From Psychrobacillus faecigallinarum (GTDB lineage: Bacteria; Bacillota; Bacilli; Bacillales_A; Planococcaceae), in assembly GCF_014836595.1 (NCBI RefSeq), contig NZ_JACSQO010000002.1, positions 186,001 to 250,000 of the forward strand: 64,000 nt of DNA, read 5' to 3'. The position numbers and the translations under genes were made by a program. Below the pieces are notes generated by a model. It saw nothing but the letters and a program-made list of their open reading frames with translations. It made no database searches and was not told where the DNA came from. How positions within the stretch are numbered: the stretch's first letter is position 1; each line of letters starts with the position of its first letter. Positions 47,455-56,272 of the stretch are shown piece by piece.

Positions 47455-48066
47455 TTGTCGAAAGATCGCGAATTTTACATGCGTCGATTACATTCTTTAC
47501 TAGGGATTATTCCAGTCGGATTATTTTTGACGCAACATTTAGTAGTTAACCATTTTGCTACAAGAGGAGAAGAGGCTTTTAACAAAGCTACTCATTTTAT
47601 GGAAAGCCTTCCATTTGTGCTGTTGCTGGAAATTTTCGTAATTTATATTCCTTTATTATTCCATGCATTTTATGGTATCTATATTGCATTTACTGTTAAG
47701 TATAATCCAAATAGATATGGCACATTAAGAAACTGGTTATTTATTTTACAACGATTCACAGGTATTTTCCTAGTGGTGTTTATTGCATGGCACATTTTTG
47801 AAACACGTTTCCAAAAAGCAATTGGTGCAAAAGAAGTTAACTTCAATATGATGAATGAAATCTTATCGAATCCTTGGATGTTAGCGTTTTATATTGTTGG
47901 GGTAGTTTCAGCTACATTCCACTTAGCTAACGGTATTTGGTCATTCCTTATAAGCTGGGGAATTACACAATCACCAAAATCTCAAAGAATTTCAACTTAT
48001 GTAACATTAGTAATCTTCTTAGCGTTATCTGTAGTTGGTGTACAAGCACTTTTAGCATTCGTATAA
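47455..48066 (+). CDS. sdhC: succinate dehydrogenase cytochrome b558 subunit
   Basis: Membrane anchor of complex II, binding two hemes b and passing electrons to menaquinone. The 203-residue protein has five helices with His residues in RRLHSLLG, TQHLVVNHF, LLFHAFYG, IAWHIFE and TFHLANG, consistent with the di-heme B. subtilis type. TTG start behind GAGGGGGGTTAC. Confidence 0.95.
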   Translation: MSKDREFYMRRLHSLLGIIPVGLFLTQHLVVNHFATRGEEAFNKATHFMESLPFVLLLEIFVIYIPLLFHAFYGIYIAFTVKYNPNRYGTLRNWLFILQRFTGIFLVVFIAWHIFETRFQKAIGAKEVNFNMMNEILSNPWMLAFYIVGVVSATFHLANGIWSFLISWGITQSPKSQRISTYVTLVIFLALSVVGVQALLAFV

Positions 48067-48112
48067 GACCCTTCTACACCTAAGCTACTATAAATTTAAG
48101 GAGTGAAATAGC

Positions 48113-49873
48113 ATGGCAAAAAGTAAACTTATTGTTGTCGGCGGTGGATTAGCTGGCTTAATGGCAACAATGAAAGCTGCTGAAGAAGGCACACAAGTAG
48201 ATCTATTCTCATTAGTTCCTGTTAAACGCTCACACTCTGTTTGTGCTCAAGGCGGTATTAACGGAGCTGTAAATACAAAAGGTGAAGGTGATTCACCTGC
48301 AGTGCATTTAGATGATACTGTATATGGTGGAGACTTTTTAGCAAACCAACCCCCAGTTAAGGCAATGGCTGATGCCGCTCCAGGAATCATCCATTTATTT
48401 GACCGTATGGGTGTTATGTTCAACCGTACTCCAGAGGGCTTATTGGACTTCCGTCGTTTTGGAGGAACTTTAATGCACCGTACAGCATTTGCTGGTGCAA
48501 CAACTGGTCAACAATTACTTTATGCGCTTGATGAGCAAGTTCGTCGTTATGAAGTAGAAGGATTAGTAACGAAGTACGAAGGATGGGAATTCCTGGGTAT
48601 TATAAAAGACCATGAAGGTACTTGTCGCGGTATTAAAGCGCAAAACCTTAACTCATCTGAAATCCGTGCTTTCCGTGGAGATGCAGTAATCATGGCAACA
48701 GGTGGACCTGGGATCATCTTCGGCAAAACAACTAACTCTATTATTAATACAGGCTCTGCAGCAAGTATCGTATATCAACAAGGAGCTTACTATGCAAACG
48801 GGGAATTCATTCAAATTCACCCAACTGCAATCCCTGGAGATGATAAACTACGTCTGATGTCAGAATCAGCTCGTGGTGAGGGTGGACGTATTTGGACATA
48901 CAAAGACGGCAAACCATGGTACTTCCTAGAAGAGAAATATCCTGCATATGGTAACCTAGTACCACGTGATATTGCGACTCGTGAAATCTTTGATGTTTGT
49001 GTAAACCAAAAATTAGGTATTAATGGTGAAAACATGGTTTATCTAGATCTTTCACATAAGGACCCACATGAATTAGACGTTAAACTTGGTGGAATTATTG
49101 AAATCTATGAGAAATTTACTGGGGACGATCCTCGTAAAGTTCCTATGAAAATTTTCCCAGCAGTTCACTATTCAATGGGTGGATTATGGGTAGATTACGA
49201 TCAAATGACTAACATTCCTGGTCTATTCGCTGCTGGTGAATGTGACTATTCTCAACATGGAGCTAACCGTTTAGGAGCTAACTCATTACTTTCTGCTGTA
49301 TTTGGTGGAAGCGTAGCTGGCCCTAATGCAGTTAAATACATGAAAGGCCTTGCAACTCATGCAGAAGACTTGGATGCTTCAATTTATGAAAATGAAGTAA
49401 AACTTGAGCAAGAGAAGTGGGATCAAACACTAGCTATGAAAGGTACAGAAAACGCTTACCTAATTCATAAAGAACTAGGCGAGTGGATGACCGATAACGT
49501 AACAGTAGTACGTTATAATGACAAGCTAGAAGAAACTGATAAGAAAATCCAAGAGTTAATGGAAAGATACGAAAATATTAACATGGATGATACGCAACGT
49601 TGGTCTAACCAAGGTGCCTCATTTACGCGTCAATTGAAAAATATGTTATACTTAGCACGTGTTATCACGTTAGGAGCACTTCAACGTAATGAAAGCCGTG
49701 GAGCACATTACAAACCTGATTTCCCAGAACGTAATGACGAAGAATTCATGAAAACTACTATGGCTAAGTTTGATCCAGCTACAGGGGCTCCAATCATTCA
49801 TTATGAAGAAATTGATGTATCACTTGTTGCTCCTCGTAAACGTGATTACTCATCAACGAAAGGAGCAAACTAA
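48113..49873 (+). CDS. sdhA: succinate dehydrogenase flavoprotein subunit
   Basis: Oxidises succinate using covalent FAD, 586 residues. VVGGGLAGLMATMKAAEEG binds the ADP moiety; RSHSVCAQGGINGA carries the FAD region; HPTAIPGDDKL, SARGEGGRIW and HYSMGGLWVDY line the active site; GECDYSQHGANRLGANSLL is the distal FAD motif. Middle gene of sdhCAB. Confidence 0.97.
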   Translation: MAKSKLIVVGGGLAGLMATMKAAEEGTQVDLFSLVPVKRSHSVCAQGGINGAVNTKGEGDSPAVHLDDTVYGGDFLANQPPVKAMADAAPGIIHLFDRMGVMFNRTPEGLLDFRRFGGTLMHRTAFAGATTGQQLLYALDEQVRRYEVEGLVTKYEGWEFLGIIKDHEGTCRGIKAQNLNSSEIRAFRGDAVIMATGGPGIIFGKTTNSIINTGSAASIVYQQGAYYANGEFIQIHPTAIPGDDKLRLMSESARGEGGRIWTYKDGKPWYFLEEKYPAYGNLVPRDIATREIFDVCVNQKLGINGENMVYLDLSHKDPHELDVKLGGIIEIYEKFTGDDPRKVPMKIFPAVHYSMGGLWVDYDQMTNIPGLFAAGECDYSQHGANRLGANSLLSAVFGGSVAGPNAVKYMKGLATHAEDLDASIYENEVKLEQEKWDQTLAMKGTENAYLIHKELGEWMTDNVTVVRYNDKLEETDKKIQELMERYENINMDDTQRWSNQGASFTRQLKNMLYLARVITLGALQRNESRGAHYKPDFPERNDEEFMKTTMAKFDPATGAPIIHYEEIDVSLVAPRKRDYSSTKGAN

Positions 49874-49875
49874 TT

Positions 49876-50652
49876 ATGGTGACGGCAACTGAAACCAAAA
49901 AAGTTCAAATAGAAGTATACCGTCAAGATACTCCTGAATCTGATCCCTACTGGGAAAAATTCGAAGTTAATTGGCGTCCAAATATGAACGTAATTTCCGC
50001 TTTAATGGAAATTCGTCAAAGACCAGTGAACACAGATGGTAAAGCTACTACTCCAGTAACTTGGGACATGAACTGCTTAGAGGAAGTTTGTGGAGCATGT
50101 TCTATGGTTATTAACGGTCGTCCACGTCAATCTTGTTCAACACTTATTGACCAATTGACTCAACCGATCAAATTAGCACCTATGAGTACTTTCCCTGTTG
50201 TACGTGACCTTCAAGTAGATAGAAGCCGCATGTTCGATGCTTTGAAAAAAGTAAAAGCATGGGTTCCAATTGATGGTTCTTATGACCTTGGAGAGGGTCC
50301 ACGTATGCCTGAACGTAAACGTCAATGGGCTTACGAATTATCTAAGTGTATGACTTGTGGTGTATGTTTAGAGGCTTGTCCAAACGTAAATGATAATGCT
50401 TCATTTATCGGGCCAGCACCACTATCACAAGTTCGTTTGTTCAATGCTCATCCAACTGGAGCTATGAATAAGGACGAGCGTTTGAATGCAATTATGGGAG
50501 ACGGAGGCCTTGCAAACTGTGGTAACGCACAAAACTGTGTTGTTGCTTGTCCAAAAGGTATTCCACTTACAACTTCTATTGCTGCATTGAACCGTGATAC
50601 TACAGTTCAAATGTTCAAAAACTTCTTCGGAAGCGACAATATGGTTGACTAA
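49876..50652 (+). CDS. sdhB: succinate dehydrogenase iron-sulfur subunit
   Basis: Carries three Fe-S clusters between SdhA and SdhC, 258 residues. CLEEVCGACSMVINGRPRQSC, here the first Cys group (CLEEVCGACS ... SC), binds [2Fe-2S]; CMTCGVCLEACP and CGNAQNCVVACPKG bind the other two. Starts 2 bp after sdhA, its ribosome site AAAGGAG lying in the sdhA end. Confidence 0.97.
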   Translation: MVTATETKKVQIEVYRQDTPESDPYWEKFEVNWRPNMNVISALMEIRQRPVNTDGKATTPVTWDMNCLEEVCGACSMVINGRPRQSCSTLIDQLTQPIKLAPMSTFPVVRDLQVDRSRMFDALKKVKAWVPIDGSYDLGEGPRMPERKRQWAYELSKCMTCGVCLEACPNVNDNASFIGPAPLSQVRLFNAHPTGAMNKDERLNAIMGDGGLANCGNAQNCVVACPKGIPLTTSIAALNRDTTVQMFKNFFGSDNMVD

Positions 50653-50661
50653 TATAGATAG

Positions 50662-50695
50662 AAAAAGCCTAGAATTTAAGATTCTAGGCTTTTTC
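50662..50695 (+). terminator. terminator of sdhCAB
   Basis: AAAAAGCCTAGAAT-TTAAG-ATTCTAGGCTTTTT, a perfect 14-bp stem. Confidence 0.93.
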
Positions 50696-50741
50696 TTATG
50701 GGGAAAATCTTAGATTACCGTGAGTAATGAGCGGAGAGTTG

Positions 50742-50873
50742 TTTATGACCGTTCGGCGTAGGTTTATGACCGGATAGAAAAGTTTATGACCGTTCAACGT
50801 AGGTTTATGACCGGATAGAAAAATTTATGACCGTTCGCGAAATTTTATAACCGGATAGAACTATTTATGATTG
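50742..50873. repeat. seven-unit TTTATGACCG tandem array, 20-21 bp period
   Basis: TTTATGACCG or a one- to two-base variant begins at 50742, 50763, 50783, 50804, 50824, 50844 and 50864. Two tails alternate: TTCGGCGTAGG-like after units 1, 3 and 5, and GATAGAAAA-like after units 2, 4 and 6, so the full period is about 41 bp. It lies in a gene-free 357-bp gap between the sdh terminator and the ysmA promoter. No coding or protein-binding role is recognised. Confidence 0.9.
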
Positions 50874-50942
50874 GAGTCGCTAAATAGCTGTAACATTTTA
50901 AAATTTTACTTCTAAGCATTAGTTAGATTTTTAATTTTCTGA

Positions 50943-50970
50943 TATAATTAAATGAATGGCTATTCATTTA
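50943..50970 (+). promoter_or_regulatory. ysmA promoter -10 with overlapping FadR-like operator
   Basis: TATAAT (50943-50948) is followed by TGAATGGCTATTCATTTA (50953-50970), 16 of 18 matches to the FadR consensus. The operator is the centre of a perfect 11-bp inverted repeat ATTAAATGAAT-N4-ATTCATTTAAT. TTAGTT (50919-50924) may be the -35. Confidence 0.65.
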
Positions 50971-51009
50971 ATGGATATAGGCTAACTATTTTATAAAGGG
51001 GATTATAAG

Positions 51010-51462
51010 ATGAGAGCAGCATACATAGAAAACTTAGAAGCATGGGAAAAGGAATTTTCATTTTACTCAGAGGTGAGTGTACGTTTTTCAGAAACGGATA
51101 TGTACGGACATTTAAATAACACGGTTACCTTTGCATACTTCGAATACGCGCGTATTGAATACTTCAAAAATATAATGCTTATGAATGACTGGCTAAATCC
51201 TAAAGGCGATAAGATCCCAGTTGTAGCCGATTTACAATGCGATTACCAGAAGCAAGTCTTTTTTGATGAGAAGCTTCGGATCTATGTAAAAGCTAATTCC
51301 GTTGGGGGATCATCAGTTGATATCCATTACATGGCAAAGAATGTAAAAGGGGAAATCGTATTCACAGGTAGAGGCTCTATCGTCCAAATTGATAAAAGAA
51401 CTGGAAAAGCTGCAAAATGGACGGAAGAGGAAAGAGAAGTTTTTCAAAAGAGTATCAGCTAG
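51010..51462 (+). CDS. ysmA: hot-dog acyl-CoA thioesterase
   Basis: A 150-residue 4HBT-family thioesterase that hydrolyses an acyl-CoA. VRFSETDMYGHLNNTVTFAYFEYARIEYF, with the key SETDMYGHLNN (catalytic Asp and His-Leu-Asn), is the active-site helix region. GGGGAT precedes the ATG. Position between sdhB and gerE equals B. subtilis ysmA. The FadR-like operator implies expression with beta-oxidation (inference). Confidence 0.87.
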   Translation: MRAAYIENLEAWEKEFSFYSEVSVRFSETDMYGHLNNTVTFAYFEYARIEYFKNIMLMNDWLNPKGDKIPVVADLQCDYQKQVFFDEKLRIYVKANSVGGSSVDIHYMAKNVKGEIVFTGRGSIVQIDKRTGKAAKWTEEEREVFQKSIS

Positions 51463-51466
51463 CCGT

Positions 51467-51495
51467 CACCTACCATCCCCTTGCTACATACGTTA
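51467..51495 (+). promoter_or_regulatory. sigma-K promoter of gerE
   Basis: CACC (51467-51470), 16 bp, CATACGTTA (51487-51495): full agreement with the sigma-K consensus mACm-N16-CATAnnnTA. It begins 5 bp after the ysmA stop. Confidence 0.8.
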
Positions 51496-51517
51496 GTAGG
51501 AGAGTGGATAGGGGGCT

Positions 51518-51748
51518 ATGGCATTGTACGATGGTAATCAGCAACGATCAATATTGACGAGCAGAGAGCGTCAAATATTTCAGTTATTAGTAGAAGATAA
51601 TTCTACAAAAGACATTTCAATTCAGCTGTCTATTAGTGAAAAAACAGTTCGCAACCATATATCTAATACGATACAAAAATTAGGTGTATCAGGTAGATCA
51701 CAAGCAATTGTTGAACTATTAAGACTTGGAGAATTATCATTGAATTGA
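51518..51748 (+). CDS. gerE: late mother-cell sporulation regulator GerE
   Basis: A 76-residue free-standing LuxR-type DNA-binding domain that tunes sigma-K genes for spore coat. LTSRERQIFQLLVEDNSTKD, ISIQLSISEKTVRNHISNTI and QKLGVSGRSQAIVELLRLGEL cover the four helices. Its sigma-K promoter matches the known control of gerE. Confidence 0.95.
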   Translation: MALYDGNQQRSILTSRERQIFQLLVEDNSTKDISIQLSISEKTVRNHISNTIQKLGVSGRSQAIVELLRLGELSLN

Positions 51749-51825
51749 TTTGAATCCTTGCCATTTTCCTCAGAACAAGTCACAATAATAAGTAGGACGG
51801 ATTGTTTTGAGGAGTGAAGTTATTA

Positions 51826-52284
51826 ATGGCAGAAGAAAAAAATCAAGTTGAGTTAAATCACGAAGATGTTGCTTTTTTAGAAAAAGAGCTTCGGCATATA
51901 TCAGGGATTATCAAACAGAGAGGGCGACAAATCCTTAATTCTTATACGATAACGCCTCCCCAATTTGTGGCACTTCAATGGCTTTTTGAAATTGGAGACA
52001 TGACAATCGGGGATTTATCTAATAAAATGTATTTAGCTTTTAGTACCACAACGGATTTAATTGACCGTATGGAGAAGAGCGAATTGGTCCAGCGAGTAAG
52101 AGACGAGCAAGATCGTCGTGTCGTACGGATACATTTATTAAAAGAAGGCGAACGAATCATCGAAGAAGTAATTGACAAACGACAGCAGTATTTAAAAGAC
52201 GTGCTAAAACAATTTGATCAAGACGAAGCAACAGCATTATCAACTTTATTAGCAAAATTACATCAAGAGATGAAAAAGAACTGA
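51826..52284 (+). CDS. ysmB: MarR family transcriptional regulator
   Basis: A 152-residue winged-helix regulator. PPQFVALQWLFEIGDMTIGD, LSNKMYLAFSTTTDLIDRME and VQRVRDEQDRRVVRIHLL are the HTH and wing. GTG at 51814 overlaps the GGAG ribosome site, so the ATG at 51826 is chosen. Position before racE as B. subtilis ysmB; ligand and targets unknown. Confidence 0.85.
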   Translation: MAEEKNQVELNHEDVAFLEKELRHISGIIKQRGRQILNSYTITPPQFVALQWLFEIGDMTIGDLSNKMYLAFSTTTDLIDRMEKSELVQRVRDEQDRRVVRIHLLKEGERIIEEVIDKRQQYLKDVLKQFDQDEATALSTLLAKLHQEMKKN

Positions 52285-52293
52285 GGAATTGAC

Positions 52294-53091
52294 GTGAAAG
52301 CCCCAATCGGTGTGATAGACTCTGGTGTGGGAGGTTTGACAGTTGCAAAAGAAATTATGCGACTACTTCCCAACGAAGAAATTATTTATATAGGTGATAC
52401 AGCTAGATGTCCTTATGGACCTAGAACTGGCAGTGAAGTTCGTAAATTCACATGGCAAATGGCAATTGCCTTGTCTAAAATGAATATAAAAATGCTCGTG
52501 ATAGCATGTAATACTGCGACAGCAGTGGCTCTTAATTCGCTAAGTAAAAAAATGCCATTTCCTGTAATTGGCGTTATTTTCCCAGGTGCAAGAGCAGCTA
52601 TTAAGGCAACTAAAAAAAACGAAATCGTAGTCTTAGGTACAAGCGGTACTATTAAAAGTGGGGCGTATGAAGAGGCGATTGCTGCCTTAAATACATCAAG
52701 TAAGGTAATTCCCCTTGCTTGCCCTACTTTTGTGCCAATTGTAGAAAGTAATGAATATGAGGGAGATTTTGCTCACAAAATGGTTATAGAGGCTTTAGAG
52801 CCCTTAAAATCAGAGCATTTTGATACAGTAATCCTAGGTTGCACACACTATCCCTTACTACAAAAACATATCGAGAGTGTTGTTGGAAAGAACGTGCATG
52901 TTCTCTCCTCAGCCGAAGAAACTGCCCAGGATGTACTGGAGTACTTAGAGTATCATCATTTACAGAACCCTATTAAAGAAGCGAAGGAGCCGATTTTCTA
53001 TACAACCGGATCTGTTCCTATCTTTAAAACAATTGTAGAAAAGTGGTTAGAAATGTCGAACGCAGATGTTAGAACAATTTCATTTAATTGA
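52294..53091 (+). CDS. racE: glutamate racemase
   Basis: Supplies D-glutamate for peptidoglycan (and, in some Bacillus, poly-gamma-glutamate). The 265-residue enzyme has [13 protein letters not shown], the catalytic Cys in [11 protein letters not shown] and the second catalytic Cys in [12 protein letters not shown] start behind GAGGAATTGAC, 9 bp after ysmB. Confidence 0.95.
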   Translation: MKAPIGVIDSGVGGLTVAKEIMRLLPNEEIIYIGDTARCPYGPRTGSEVRKFTWQMAIALSKMNIKMLVIACNTATAVALNSLSKKMPFPVIGVIFPGARAAIKATKKNEIVVLGTSGTIKSGAYEEAIAALNTSSKVIPLACPTFVPIVESNEYEGDFAHKMVIEALEPLKSEHFDTVILGCTHYPLLQKHIESVVGKNVHVLSSAEETAQDVLEYLEYHHLQNPIKEAKEPIFYTTGSVPIFKTIVEKWLEMSNADVRTISFN

Positions 53092-53156
53092 CCCTGTTAG
53101 GAGAATCCTCAAATAGCGGGGTTTTCTTTTGCTCAGGTGAGAAAAAGGAGAAAAAT

Positions 53157-53918
53157 ATGATTAGATTTGATGGAAGAGAACCAAAACAGCTTAGAAATGT
53201 AACGATTGAAACAAATTATTTAATGCATCCAGAGGGCTCAGTATTGATAACGGTTGGTAATACAAAGGTAATTTGTAATGCAACAATAGAAGATCGAGTA
53301 CCACCTTTTTTAAGAGGACAAGGCAAGGGCTGGATCACTGCAGAATATTCTATGCTGCCACGTGCAACAGAATCACGCACTCAGCGTGAATCATCCAAGG
53401 GGAAGGTTACAGGTCGTACAATGGAGATACAGCGTCTAATTGGACGAGCATTGCGCTCTGTAGTGGACCTTGAAGTAATAGGCGAAAAAACAATTTGGGT
53501 AGATTGTGATGTAATTCAAGCGGATGGTGGAACTAGAACTGCAAGTATAACTGGAGCATTCGTTGCTTTAACGATTGCATTAGGAAAACTCTATGAACAA
53601 AAGCAGCTGGCTAAGTTCCCGGTAGTAGAATTCTTAGCTGCAACAAGTGTAGGAATCGTCGATGAAATTGGTGTCGTTCTTGATTTGAATTATGTGGAAG
53701 ACTCTTCAGCATCTGTTGATATGAATATTGTTCAAACTAGCGGCGGTGAGTACGTGGAATTACAAGGTACCGGAGAAGAAGCAACCTTCTCGAAAAAAGA
53801 ACTATTAGAGCTTCTTGAATTTGGAGAAATAGGTATTCAACAATTAATGGATATCCAACGATCTGCATTAGGAGACCTTGCATCTAAAATTGGAGAGAAA
53901 GGATTGATAACCGAATGA
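53157..53918 (+). CDS. rph: ribonuclease PH
   Basis: Phosphorolytic 3'-5' exoribonuclease trimming tRNA 3' ends, 253 residues. [44 protein letters not shown] and [16 protein letters not shown] are the family blocks. A start at 53088 overlaps racE and lacks homology; AAAAAGGAGAAAAAT precedes the ATG at 53157. Confidence 0.95.
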   Translation: MIRFDGREPKQLRNVTIETNYLMHPEGSVLITVGNTKVICNATIEDRVPPFLRGQGKGWITAEYSMLPRATESRTQRESSKGKVTGRTMEIQRLIGRALRSVVDLEVIGEKTIWVDCDVIQADGGTRTASITGAFVALTIALGKLYEQKQLAKFPVVEFLAATSVGIVDEIGVVLDLNYVEDSSASVDMNIVQTSGGEYVELQGTGEEATFSKKELLELLEFGEIGIQQLMDIQRSALGDLASKIGEKGLITE

Positions 53919-54508
53919 AAAAAATTATTATTGCAACAAAAAATAAAGGAAAAGCAAAGGATTTTGAAGCATTATTCAACCCATTAGGGTATGAGGTTCT
54001 GACTTTACATGACGTTGCAGAGGACATGGATGTAGAAGAAACAGGAACTACATTTGAAGAAAATGCACTTTTAAAAGCTACTGCCTTGGCTGAACATTTA
54101 CAGTCAATCGTCATTGCAGATGACAGTGGGCTGGAGGTAGACGCACTGGATGGGCGTCCAGGCATCTATTCTGCTCGTTATGCTGGGGAAGAGAAGAGCG
54201 ACGAGGCAAACATTACAAAACTGCTAGAAGAGCTTAGAGACACAAAAGAATCCGAAAGAACAGCCCGCTTCGTTTGCGTGATTGCTGTAGCATCACCAAC
54301 TATGGAACCTTTTACTGTTAGAGGAACATGCGAAGGTGCCATTGCTCAAGAGAGAAAAGGAAACAACGGTTTCGGATATGACCCTGTATTCTTTGTTCCA
54401 TCCGAGAATAAAATGATGGCTGAGCTTTCAGCTGAAGAAAAAGGAGCAATTTCTCACCGAGGAAATGCTATCAAGCAATTACAATCCAAATTAACCGCTT
54501 TATTATAA
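53915..54508 (+). CDS. ysnA: XTP/dITP diphosphatase (RdgB/HAM1)
   Basis: Removes deaminated purine nucleotides from the pool, 197 residues. [53 protein letters not shown] and [10 protein letters not shown] are the standard motifs in order. It overlaps the rph stop by 4 bp (ATGA), the usual rph-ysnA coupling. Confidence 0.95.
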   Translation: MKKIIIATKNKGKAKDFEALFNPLGYEVLTLHDVAEDMDVEETGTTFEENALLKATALAEHLQSIVIADDSGLEVDALDGRPGIYSARYAGEEKSDEANITKLLEELRDTKESERTARFVCVIAVASPTMEPFTVRGTCEGAIAQERKGNNGFGYDPVFFVPSENKMMAELSAEEKGAISHRGNAIKQLQSKLTALL

Positions 54509-54522
54509 GGTGGTGAATTTTC

Positions 54523-55029
54523 TTGAAAATATTAATTATGAGTGATACACATAAGGATACTGTAACGATGGAAGAGGTAATTCAAGTCCATCAAGATGAA
54601 GTACAAGCCATAATTCATTGTGGAGACAGTGAATTAGATGCCTCTTACTTTGAGGGGAAATCCATTTTCATTGTTGGAGGTAATTGTGATTACGATTCTA
54701 GCTTTCCCGAAGAGGAACTCATTACTTTGGACAATGAAAAGATTTTGGTGGTACATGGACATCGTCACCAAGTAAAATCTACAATATTGCCACTGAGTTA
54801 CAGAGCGCAGGAAGTGGGCGCTACTGTAGTCTGTTTTGGCCATTCTCATATGCTAGGTGCAGAGTTACAAAACGGTATCCTGTTCGTCAATCCTGGAAGC
54901 CTACATAAGCCAAGGGGACGCAAAGAAAAAAGTTATGCTATCGTAGAAAAGAAAGAAAACCTTTGGCAAGTTCTATTCTTTTCTTCGGAACATAAACTGA
55001 TTGAAAATGTTAATTTAAAAACTTCTTGA
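54523..55029 (+). CDS. ysnB: YfcE/MJ0936-type metallophosphoesterase
   Basis: A 168-residue phosphodiesterase of the calcineurin-like fold. Metal ligands: SDTHKD, HCGDSELD, GGNCD (GNCDY), VVHGHRHQV, FGHSHMLG; then NPGSLHKPR. TTG start behind AAGGTGGTGAA. Third gene of the rph-ysnA-ysnB operon; substrate not known. Confidence 0.9.
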   Translation: MKILIMSDTHKDTVTMEEVIQVHQDEVQAIIHCGDSELDASYFEGKSIFIVGGNCDYDSSFPEEELITLDNEKILVVHGHRHQVKSTILPLSYRAQEVGATVVCFGHSHMLGAELQNGILFVNPGSLHKPRGRKEKSYAIVEKKENLWQVLFFSSEHKLIENVNLKTS

Positions 55030-55036
55030 AATACCG

Positions 55037-55065
55037 TTGACATTTTTTTGTTATGATTATATAAT
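55037..55065 (+). promoter_or_regulatory. promoter of tRNA-Arg copy 1
   Basis: TTGACA (55037-55042), 17 bp, TATAAT (55060-55065): consensus at both hexamers. TTGTCTTTCC just downstream recurs before copy 2. Confidence 0.88.
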
Positions 55066-55105
55066 AAATCTTGTCTTTCCTATCTGTGTGGTGGGGGAGT
55101 ACTTG

Positions 55106-55179
<74 letters not shown>

Positions 55180-55214
55180 TAATTAATGTAATTGAATAGG
55201 TTTTAAAAATGATC

Positions 55215-55260
55215 AAACGCTTTAAAATGTTGTTTTACCAACATTTTAAAGCGTTTTTTC
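55215..55260 (+). terminator. terminator of tRNA-Arg copy 1
   Basis: AAACGCTTTAAAATGTTG and its exact complement around a 6-nt loop, then TTTTTT. Confidence 0.9.
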
Positions 55261-55349
55261 TATATATTTAACATTAGAGGATTTTATTATATTTTGAATA
55301 CCAATACTACATATTTGTAACATATTCTATAGCCTCCGTCTGTATTAGA

Positions 55350-55510
55350 AGGGGAGTATCTAAAGATTTTTTCCTCCTTTTTAGTCATTTCTTTTAACAC
55401 TAGAAAATAATAATTAAATGCGTTTCTACATCTTTATGACCAGCCTTTTCGGATACAAATTGTACAATCACTTCTCATAACAATGTAAGCAAAAAGCATA
55501 GCATTCAGGT
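55350..55510 (-). pseudogene. decayed C-terminal fragment of a tyrosine recombinase (integrase)
   Basis: Minus-strand reading, joined across frames and stops, gives LLTLL-x-EVIVQFVSEKAGHKDVET and then NYYFLVLKEMTKKEEK. This is the end of a phage-type integrase: the GHKD box with its His, and the tail where the catalytic Tyr would be. At least one frameshift and several stops make it non-functional. It lies about 170 bp past tRNA-Arg copy 1. The remaining gap up to 55589 is otherwise AT-rich and featureless. Confidence 0.7.
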
Positions 55511-55589
55511 ATTGAATATCAAATTTACTAGCAGGATTGTTTAATAGTTATATAGAATTATTTGATATCATATCTTTGGAGGTGCTCAC

Positions 55590-55973
55590 TTGTTTAAACC
55601 AATTGAAAATAGGATTGATACAATTTTTGTTCATGTGTCGGATTTAGAACGTTCAATAAAATGGTACAGTGAATTACTTGGGTTGCAAGTAAGAGAAGGG
55701 AATCATATAGGACCTGTATATACTTTAAATATGGGTGACAGACGCCCTGGAATAACCCTTGATAACCATATTTTTGAAGAAAATTATAAATTTATCCCAT
55801 CAAATCAGCCACTCTTTAATCTTAGTGCTTCTGACATTAACGCAGCGTTTGCCCATGTCACTAAAATGGGTGCGGAGATAGTAACTGAAATTATTATTCA
55901 TCCTGATTTAGAAGAGTTTTCCTTTAAAGATCCTGATGGCAATATCATAATGGTATGTACTTGTATCAGTTAA
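55590..55973 (+). CDS. VOC/glyoxalase-fold protein
   Basis: A 127-residue vicinal-oxygen-chelate protein: IDTIFVHVSDLERSIKWYSE, LGLQVREGN, then TEIIIHPDLEEFSFKDPDGN, the two beta-alpha-beta-beta-beta modules. Metal ligands would be His near residue 13 and Glu near 116. Substrate unknown. TTG start behind GGAGGTGCTCAC. Confidence 0.85.
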   Translation: MFKPIENRIDTIFVHVSDLERSIKWYSELLGLQVREGNHIGPVYTLNMGDRRPGITLDNHIFEENYKFIPSNQPLFNLSASDINAAFAHVTKMGAEIVTEIIIHPDLEEFSFKDPDGNIIMVCTCIS

Positions 55974-56232
55974 ATACGAGCGAGTGCTTTGGTTAAGGTT
56001 ATTTTAAATGTAAAGGTTTATTTATAGTAAAATTGCATGTTGACACCACCACTACATCTGATTAAATAAATTCACTTAATATGGATATTTAAGTAAAACA
56101 ATGTAGATTTCATGGTGGTTTACTATTTAAACTAACGAGGCAGTTTTTGGCGAAATTTTCTTTTCATTTGTAAAAGAAATTGTAGAAGAGGATTTCCAAT
56201 ACTATAATGTTTTTTATTATGGAATATAATGG

Positions 56233-56272
56233 TAAAATTGCACTGAGTTTACCCTCAGTGCAATTTTTTTAC
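56233..56272. terminator. strong terminator before the membrane-protein gene
   Basis: AAATTGCACTGAG / CTCAGTGCAATTT, short loop, seven T on the plus strand; serves minus-strand genes too. The 56000-56230 gap before it holds an imperfect hairpin (56044-56122) and a 30-codon open fragment with no start. Confidence 0.75.

Noticed and set aside
50742-50873. CRISPR array
   Set aside because: Repeats are 10 bp with only 10-11 bp between them, and the intervening tails are themselves two alternating repeats rather than unique spacers; no cas genes.
56044-56230. small RNA or gene remnant
   Set aside because: An imperfect hairpin and a 30-codon fragment (NEAVFGEIFFSFVKEI...) exist, but there is no promoter, start codon or recognisable family.
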